In this document: piece after piece, positions 7,794 to 12,412 of the stretch | Position numbering within the stretch: position 1 is the stretch's first letter | How the letters are laid out: every line of letters starts with the position of its first letter | Assembly (NCBI GenBank): GCA_038207745.1 | Contig: JBBQZL010000065.1 | Span: 1 to 12,412 of the forward strand | Source of the DNA: JBBQZL01 sp038207745 | GTDB lineage: Bacteria; Actinomycetota; Thermoleophilia; Solirubrobacterales; 70-9 | DNA length: 12,412 bases | Direction of reading: 5' to 3' | Notes under the pieces: model-generated | Seen by the model: only the letters and a program-made list of their open reading frames with translations | Databases searched by the model: none | What the model was told of the DNA's origin: nothing | Position numbers and translations under genes: made by a program

Positions 7794-8560
7794 CGCTGTC
7801 GCATCGTCCTCAGCCGAATTTGCGGGAAGGCAGGATCCCGTTTCGGTGTATGTAGTACGAGACGTGATGCCATCCAAAGCGTCTTCAGTCCGTAGACAGC
7901 GCCGGCCTGGAAGCCGACTGACGAAGCCTCCTCGAAGTGCCGGTCGTCAGCAGGGACCTCCTTGATCCGCAGTCCGAAGCTCGCCGCCTGCATGATCACC
8001 TCGGAATCAAAGCTGACATCAAGTGAGTTGCGCAGAAACGGGATCGTCATGAGCATCTTGCGCGAGCAGGCGCGGTAGCCGGTGTGGGCCTCGGTCAGTT
8101 CGGTCCCCATCACCGCATTCTCGAGTGTGGTGAGAAACCGGTTGGCGATGCACTTCCAGAGGGGCATGCCATTCTTGCGGGCCAGGCCGCGGTGCGGGAG
8201 CCTCGATCCAAGCACGAGGCCGGCCTCGTCATTGAGGATCGGCGCGACCATTGCCGGAATCAGGCTCGGGTCGTACTGACCGTCCGGATGGAGCATCACC
8301 ACAGCGTCGGCATCGTTCTGAAGGGCATAGAGGAAACAGGTCTCCTGGTTGGCGCCATAGCCCGCATTGTAGGGATGCCAGACGACCCGGATCGGCAGGC
8401 TGCGAGCCAGTTCGACAGTGTCGTCGCTCGAGTGATCGTCAACAAGGATCACCTCATCGACCCAATCGCTGGGGATGCTCGCAACCGTCTCCTCAAGGGT
8501 CTGGGCGGCGTTGAGGGCAGGCATCGCGACGATCACCTTCCAAGCGGGTCTCTCGCTCAT
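7790..8560 (-). CDS. GT2 glycosyltransferase, dolichyl/polyprenyl-phosphate sugar synthase-like
   Basis: A 256-residue GT2 enzyme resembling DPM1-like polyprenyl-phosphate mannose/glucose synthases. Visible motifs are VIVAMPALNAAQTLEET (9-25), VILVDDHSSDDT (37-48), NAGYGANQ (65-72), VMLHPDGQYDP (88-98) with the metal-binding aspartate, VLGSRL (116-121) and AHTGYRACSR (158-167). No C-terminal membrane segments are present, so it would act as a soluble or peripheral enzyme on the cytoplasmic face. Likely reaction: sugar from a nucleotide donor to polyprenyl phosphate. Direct transfer to a glycan cannot be excluded. ATG at 8560 is preferred over ATG at 8569 because it forms an ATGA overlap with the preceding stop. 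The stop likewise overlaps the Wzt start. It sits directly after a GT-C-like membrane protein, the usual consumer of polyprenyl-phosphate sugars. Confidence 0.9.
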   Translation of the reverse strand: MSERPAWKVIVAMPALNAAQTLEETVASIPSDWVDEVILVDDHSSDDTVELARSLPIRVVWHPYNAGYGANQETCFLYALQNDADAVVMLHPDGQYDPSLIPAMVAPILNDEAGLVLGSRLPHRGLARKNGMPLWKCIANRFLTTLENAVMGTELTEAHTGYRACSRKMLMTIPFLRNSLDVSFDSEVIMQAASFGLRIKEVPADDRHFEEASSVGFQAGAVYGLKTLWMASRLVLHTPKRDPAFPQIRLRTMRQR

Positions 8561-10328
8561 ACAGGGCACACCTTCGTGGTTGAGGCGGATTCCACTGAAG
8601 CCCGCCAGGGGATATCTGAGCTGTCTTCGGGGATCACAATCTTTGCGGGACCGGGTTGCTGTGCGACTGGAGAACCGTATGTGTCACCGAAGCGAGCCAG
8701 CGAGATCGTTGCAGGCGCGGGTCCCCTGGCCTTGAAGCTGAGTCCGCCCCTGGGGAGCGTCAGGCCGGCCTCGCCGGACCCGCCCGGCACCGGTTTCAGG
8801 ATCACACAGCGACCGGCCCTGAAGAGACGGGCGTTGTTCGGAGGGCCCCCTGCGACGATCAAACCGGATGCGGGCTTGCCCATGAGATCGATCGGCTCGG
8901 CTTGCAGGGAATAGATCTGGATGAACTCGGCATCGGCGGCGCTTCGCGGACCGGGTGGAGATGCCCCGAGCTCGCTCAATGTGTAGCCGGGTGACCCGAA
9001 GCGATCTGTGGCCCTGAGGTAATCCGCGACCGGGAAATTCAATCCGAGATCCCAAGCTGTCGCCCCGCCAGCACCAACCTGATTCCCAACCAGCGCGCCC
9101 TTCGGCGCATAAGGCCCACCTATGTCGACCGCAGCCAGCTGCGCCTTGCTGAAGCTCGAGACCAGGCGATACTTGCTCCCACCGGTATGCAGCTGCGCAG
9201 TGTTGGCAATAAGCGAGACGAAGGCAAGCCCGACGATTGCAGCGGGCATCCACCGCGGCGATTTCGTCTCCACGGTTGCCTCGACCAGCAGCAGCACCAT
9301 GATTATCGAGCTCATCCAGGCATATCTGCTGGCATTCGGTGGTCTGGACGCGCCGAAGACCAAGGCAGTCAGGATCATCTCAATCACGATCGCGATCAGC
9401 AGTGCCCAGAACCGCGGCGTCGGCCTCGGCATCGTCCGTGTTCGGGCGAACAGAAGCCCGATCACACCGAGGGCAAGCGGGATGCCGACGCCAATTTGAA
9501 TCGTCAGGACTTGGTCGATGATCGTCGCACCCGGGTTGCGGAAGAACCCACTCAAGGCGGCCATGACCGCGGCGATCTGCTGGATCAGGAGGACCGGAAT
9601 CAACCCGAGGTTCGAAAGCGATGCACCACTCTCCCCGTACTGCAGCGACCAGAGTGTCCAGACACCGTAGAGGCCGAGAGGAATCAGACAGACCCAGGCT
9701 CGCCGAAGCCAGGTTCCGCTTCTGGTCAGTGTCAGTTCGACGGCAATGCCCAATGCAATTGGAAGGGCGAATGTGAAGGATGCGATCGAGATCACAAGCA
9801 GCACGCAGGCCCAGATATCGCCCTTCAGGTCACGTCGGTCCAGAAGGACCAGAGCTGCCAATGATGTCGCGACGCCAAACAGATTCGGTATCACGAAGGA
9901 GGGAATCTGGACCTCCCACCCGGCACCGAGGAAGAGCAGGATCAGGTCGGTATCAATGCGGCCAGGTCCCCGACCCGGCGCCGGGCCAGAATGAAGATTA
10001 GGGCCCCGATTGCGAGCCTGACCATCTCCGCGAAGAACACGAACGGCGTCTGACTCGTCGCGCCGAATATGTCGAGCAAGGCCCTCTGGATCAGGTAGGG
10101 AACTGCCAGGAGGTGACCCCCATGTGGGCGAAGTGCGTTTGGAGGCTCGAGCCCCGTGAATATGCCCCACTCATCCAGCGCAAACGTCTGACCGCGGCCC
10201 CAATACAGGATCAATACCGCGGAGACGAGAAGCGAGGCGAGCAGGACGCCGATTGCGACCTGCCGTTGATTTCGCAACACGCAATCCCTGGCGCGACGCC
10301 AGTGTCCTGACCAGTCAGGCAGGGACAC
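8557..10328 (-). pseudogene. Polytopic GT-C-like membrane glycosyltransferase, interrupted by an apparent frameshift
   Basis: Two overlapping minus-strand frames encode one protein. The first (10328 to stop at 9942) has a GTG start, a membrane segment at about 24-43, an acidic first-loop motif LDEWG (51-55) and RPHGGHLL (67-74), and ends LAALIPT. The second, usable from about 9945 down to 8557, continues with LILLFLGAGWEV and about eight more membrane segments, then a soluble C-terminal part of about 180 residues. Adding one base near 9945-9948 joins them into about 590 residues. The acidic motif after the first membrane segment and the many helices recall GT-C enzymes that use polyprenyl-phosphate sugars on the outer face of the membrane. 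I recall similar uncharacterised proteins in Solirubrobacterales with the same LFLG.GWE segment. It is either a real pseudogene or a sequencing error; the intact second frame argues for an error or a recent event. No strong ribosome site precedes the GTG. Confidence 0.75.
9942..9960 (-). other. Frameshift site in the GT-C-like gene
   Basis: On the minus strand the first frame reads ...GCA TTG ATA CCG ACC TGA, with the stop at 9942-9944. One base out of phase, CTG ATC CTG CTC TTC begins at 9945 and continues the expected hydrophobic segment. A single missing base next to ACC restores the protein. A run of four identical bases at 9968-9971 is another possible error site, but a shift there would replace the plausible DLAALIP by GPGRID. 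Confidence 0.75.
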
Positions 10329-10340
10329 GAAACCGAGTCT

Positions 10341-10358
10341 AACCTCAATTTAGAGGTT
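10341..10358. other. Small inverted repeat spanning a stop codon
   Basis: AACCTC (10341-10346) and GAGGTT (10353-10358) are perfect inverted repeats around a 6-nt loop that contains the TAA stop of the GT2 gene. The stem is short, AT-containing and has no T tract, so a terminator role is unlikely. It lies in the 21-nt gap before the GTG start of the GT-C-like gene and could affect re-initiation. Confidence 0.35.
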
Positions 10359-11996
10359 GGCCCGCCACCGCTTGATCCGGTTCGACCCGAGTTTGTCCAT
10401 GTCGAACGCCGGAAGCCCGGCATCGCGGGACTTCCCGTCCGGTGGTCCCTGACCTCGGGATCTCGGTCCGATCAGGCGCCGCCATAGCAATCCGCGGAGC
10501 AGCAGTTGCTCAGTCCCGAGGGTTTCGTTGCGACCGATGAGCGGACGCAACATGCGCGAAGTCAGCCAGAGTGGACCCAAGACGGAAGAGTCGGCGCGGG
10601 AAAGCAGTCCAAGGGATCGACGACGCCTGCGGTCGAGGTCATCTGGGCAGCGCGAAAGCAGGACGGCGGCCTGTAGCTGAAGTTGGAGGTAGGCACGAAA
10701 GTAGGCGATCTGCCAGGCGCCGAAGAATCCGCGCGGCAGGCTCGGCAGTATGCGCCGTCGCCGATTTGCCCGGTCGGGCTCCTCACCAACTTCGGCTCCC
10801 TCGCTCGCGTCTACTGCCACCTGTCCGGTGATTGCGTTCGCGTGCTGCACATAGTCATAGAGCGGCCGGTCAACGTATGCCAGCTTTCCGGTCGCCATCG
10901 CCACGCAACCGAGCCAGTGGTCGTGGAACTGCCACCCGGGTCCTTCGGGAAACGGCAGAGCCATTTCGAGCATCGAGCGATGAAACATCGAGGCGGCTCC
11001 CGCGACCGTGTTGGAGATCAGCAGCGATGCGAAGTTGGTGTGGTTGTTCCGGCGCCCCACCCAGAGGGAGTCGGCGAGAACCAATCCGTCCCGATCGACC
11101 ATGCGAAGGTCGCTGTAGACGAGGCGCGCGTCACCAAGCGACGCGCGAAGGGTGGCCAGCTTTTCCGGGTACCAGCGATCGTCCTGGTCGGACAGCGCGA
11201 CGAAGGCAGCGGCCTCGGGCACGAGCCCGAGCGTCCGTTCGAAGTTGCGATAGAAGCCGAGGCGAATTTCCGATCTGGAAACCACGAAGCGAGCGTCGTC
11301 GCCGACCACCGCCTCGATCTCGCGGAAGCTCTCAGGGTCGGAACGGTCGTCGCTGAGCAGACAGACCCAATCGGTGTCGGTTTGGTTTCGGATCGAGTCG
11401 ATCTGCACCTTGAAAAGCTCGATATCCGGGTTGTAGGTCGCCATGCAGATCGCGACCAGATCCCCTCCGGCTTGCGACTCCGACTCGGCTGAAACCTCCG
11501 GAGTCGACGCTGGAAGGCTTGGCGGAGGCGCTGGGACGACGACTTCGATCTCGGTCAGAGCGGCGCTCGTCCGGCCGCCGCCTTCGAACTCAGCCACAAG
11601 CCGTAGTTCAATCCGTCCAGGCAACTGACGCGCTGGTATCGGAATCGTTGTCCAGAAGCCGCTCCGGTAGGCATGCAGATTCGGGTCGAGTTCAGAGTCG
11701 TGGTCGATTCCGCCGGCCGGGCGCTTATCGGCAATGGTGGGATGTAGTTCGTGAAAGCGATCAGTCCGCGGCATCCGTGAGGCATCCACACGGTGGTGGG
11801 TCCCGTCGACTGTGATTCCCAGCCGGGTGATCTCCCGCTCGCGGTCAAAGCAGGTGCCGAGAATGAAGACGGCCGTGGCGCGGCCCGGGGGGAGCGAATA
11901 CGGAATCGGGGTCTCGAGCGTCACCACAAGCGATGGACGCACAGGATCGTCTCCCGGGCCTCCCTGTTCATGAAGCTCGACGGTCACGGACTGCAA
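10350..11996 (-). CDS. GT2 glycosyltransferase with N-terminal beta-rich module
   Basis: The first gene of the operon encodes 548 residues. Residues 20-155 match the N-terminal module of the fusion protein (shared GRATAVFI and GTCF stretches at 38-50, RMPR at 74-77, LHP at 84-86). A Pro/Ala/Ser-rich linker (155-178) follows. The GT2 domain (180-385) has VAICMATYNPDIELF (181-195), LLSDDRSD (213-220), LSDQDDRWYPEK (268-279) and FHDHW (357-361). The helical connector (about 420-512, ending NETLGTEQLLLRGLLWRRLI) also matches the fusion protein. The protein then stops after a short basic tail (IKRWRANL) instead of continuing into a WsaF-like domain. Acidic motifs are intact, so it should be active; the donor is unknown. 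TTG at 11996 is preferred because GGAGGA lies about 10 nt upstream. GTG at 11987 is the alternative. No natural truncation scar is visible at the C-terminus. Confidence 0.92.
   Translation of the reverse strand: MQSVTVELHEQGGPGDDPVRPSLVVTLETPIPYSLPPGRATAVFILGTCFDREREITRLGITVDGTHHRVDASRMPRTDRFHELHPTIADKRPAGGIDHDSELDPNLHAYRSGFWTTIPIPARQLPGRIELRLVAEFEGGGRTSAALTEIEVVVPAPPPSLPASTPEVSAESESQAGGDLVAICMATYNPDIELFKVQIDSIRNQTDTDWVCLLSDDRSDPESFREIEAVVGDDARFVVSRSEIRLGFYRNFERTLGLVPEAAAFVALSDQDDRWYPEKLATLRASLGDARLVYSDLRMVDRDGLVLADSLWVGRRNNHTNFASLLISNTVAGAASMFHRSMLEMALPFPEGPGWQFHDHWLGCVAMATGKLAYVDRPLYDYVQHANAITGQVAVDASEGAEVGEEPDRANRRRRILPSLPRGFFGAWQIAYFRAYLQLQLQAAVLLSRCPDDLDRRRRRSLGLLSRADSSVLGPLWLTSRMLRPLIGRNETLGTEQLLLRGLLWRRLIGPRSRGQGPPDGKSRDAGLPAFDMDKLGSNRIKRWRANL
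11242..11264 (-). repeat. 23-nt identical segment shared with 5021-5043
   Basis: This is the second copy of the exact match between the two paralogous GT2 domains. Flanking sequence is also similar (for example 11393-11458 against 5170-5240), as expected for a duplicated coding domain and not for a mobile repeat. Confidence 0.85.
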
Positions 11997-12005
11997 TCTA
12001 GGCGA

Positions 12006-12011
12006 TCCTCC
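12006..12011 (-). promoter_or_regulatory. Shine-Dalgarno (GGAGGA) for the TTG start at 11996
   Basis: On the minus strand GGAGGA is followed by about 9-10 nt and then TTG at 11996. It decides in favour of the TTG start over GTG 11987, which is 9 nt further away. Confidence 0.55.
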
Positions 12012-12015
12012 GAGT

Positions 12016-12412
12016 ATGTTGGACGGCGATTTGATCGCCTTCGCATCGCCAGATCCCTCTGAGCCAGATTCTCCCGTTGGTGTTGAGACCCGCCCGATTC
12101 GCGCTCAGGGCCCCGGTGCCGACGCAGAATCTCTCCGGGTTGCCTACCTGGAGCTGCTGAAGCTCTCGCTCTGCGGCCTGGCCGGCGACGGGACCGTCTC
12201 CGTCGGTCGCAACGAAGGCGGGGAGGTGGTTTCGCGTAACCTCCACGGCGAGTTGCTGAAGCTGAGGTCGGCGGGCCTCGACTGGCCCCTCAACGGCCTG
12301 ACCATGGTCGGCCTCAGCCGCCTCGACGACCTTCAGTCCTGCGTCGAGTCGGTGGTTCGTGACCGGGTCGAGGGGGATCTGATCGAGGCAGGAGCCTGGC
12401 GCGGCGGCGCAT
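12016..12412 (+). CDS. TylF/MycF-family O-methyltransferase, N-terminal part (cut by window edge)
   Basis: From ATG at 12016 there are 132 open codons to the window edge. After a non-conserved N-terminus of about 40 residues the protein shows AYLELLKLSLCG (43-54), PLNGLTMVGLSRLDDLQSCV (91-110) and VEGDLIEAGAWRGGA (118-132). The last segment is the characteristic SAM-binding stretch of the TylF/MycF family, usually GDLIETGVWRGGA. Characterised members are metal-dependent sugar O-methyltransferases in macrolide biosynthesis, and relatives are common in bacterial glycan loci. Here a glycan hydroxyl is the likely target, by context. The active-site and metal-binding residues lie beyond the window. 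There is no good ribosome site before 12016. In-frame TTG at 12019 and 12031 are the only other starts before the conserved part. It is divergent from the six-gene operon, with 19 nt between start codons. Confidence 0.88.
   Translation, partial: MLDGDLIAFASPDPSEPDSPVGVETRPIRAQGPGADAESLRVAYLELLKLSLCGLAGDGTVSVGRNEGGEVVSRNLHGELLKLRSAGLDWPLNGLTMVGLSRLDDLQSCVESVVRDRVEGDLIEAGAWRGGA

Noticed and set aside
8084..8914. Plus-strand open frame of 276 codons
   Set aside because: It is antisense to the DPM1-like gene and the GT-C-like gene across their ATGA junction; the composition looks like a shadow frame.
9940..9975. Programmed ribosomal frameshifting in the GT-C-like gene
   Set aside because: No slippery heptamer is seen at the frame junction, and the only nearby structure is a weak GGTC/GACC pairing. 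A missing base or mutation is simpler.
10683..11492. Plus-strand open frame of 269 codons
   Set aside because: It is a mirror of the well-supported GT2 gene on the opposite strand, with no recognisable domain.
12013..12018. CATACT on the minus strand as a -10 box for the six-gene operon
   Set aside because: The position 17 nt upstream reads AAGGCG, unlike a -35 element, and the distance to the start codon would leave little room beyond the ribosome site.
1..12412. Search for tRNA, rRNA, CRISPR, insertion sequence, phage or toxin-antitoxin signals
   Set aside because: Coding is almost continuous, gaps are under about 50 nt, and no repeat array, transposase motif or clover-leaf sequence was seen.

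Overview
The window is GC-rich, densely coding DNA with frequent GTG and TTG starts. It looks like an actinobacterial chromosome. The style of the membrane protein at 8557-10328 recalls Solirubrobacterales/Thermoleophilia, but that placement is a guess from memory of similar proteins. Everything recognisable belongs to one cell-surface polysaccharide (or S-layer-type glycan) locus built around an ABC-transporter export route (Wzm/Wzt). No RNA gene, CRISPR array, transposase or phage gene was seen. No gap between genes exceeds about 50 bp.

Layout. At the left edge is the N-terminal part of a minus-strand family 2 glycosyltransferase (1-381, runs off the window). Divergent from it are two plus-strand genes: a membrane-anchored WsaF-like glycosyltransferase (425-1894) and a class I SAM methyltransferase (about 1942-2949). 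Converging on these is a six-gene minus-strand operon, read from 11996 down to 2968: a GT2 glycosyltransferase with an extra N-terminal module (10350-11996); a polytopic GT-C-like membrane protein broken by an apparent one-base frameshift (8557-10328); a DPM1-like GT2 (7790-8560); the Wzt ATPase with a C-terminal carbohydrate-binding type domain (6567-7793); the Wzm permease (5707-6570); and a 911-residue protein that fuses GT2 to a WsaF-like domain (2968-5703). Four successive genes are joined by three ATGA start/stop overlaps, and the next junction leaves only 3 nt. Divergent from the operon, at the right edge, is the start of a TylF/MycF-family O-methyltransferase (12016-12412, runs off the window).

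How the parts may work together (inference). The cytoplasmic glycosyltransferases would build a glycan on a lipid carrier. One or both methyltransferases could modify or cap it. Wzt, through its C-terminal domain, could recognise the finished chain and drive export through Wzm. The DPM1-like enzyme plus the GT-C-like membrane protein would suit a separate extracytoplasmic branch-sugar step using a polyprenyl-phosphate sugar. The most unusual feature is that the 911-residue fusion is paralogous in its first half to the gene at 10350-11996 and in its second half to the gene at 425-1894, so fused and separate versions of the same two enzymes sit in one locus.
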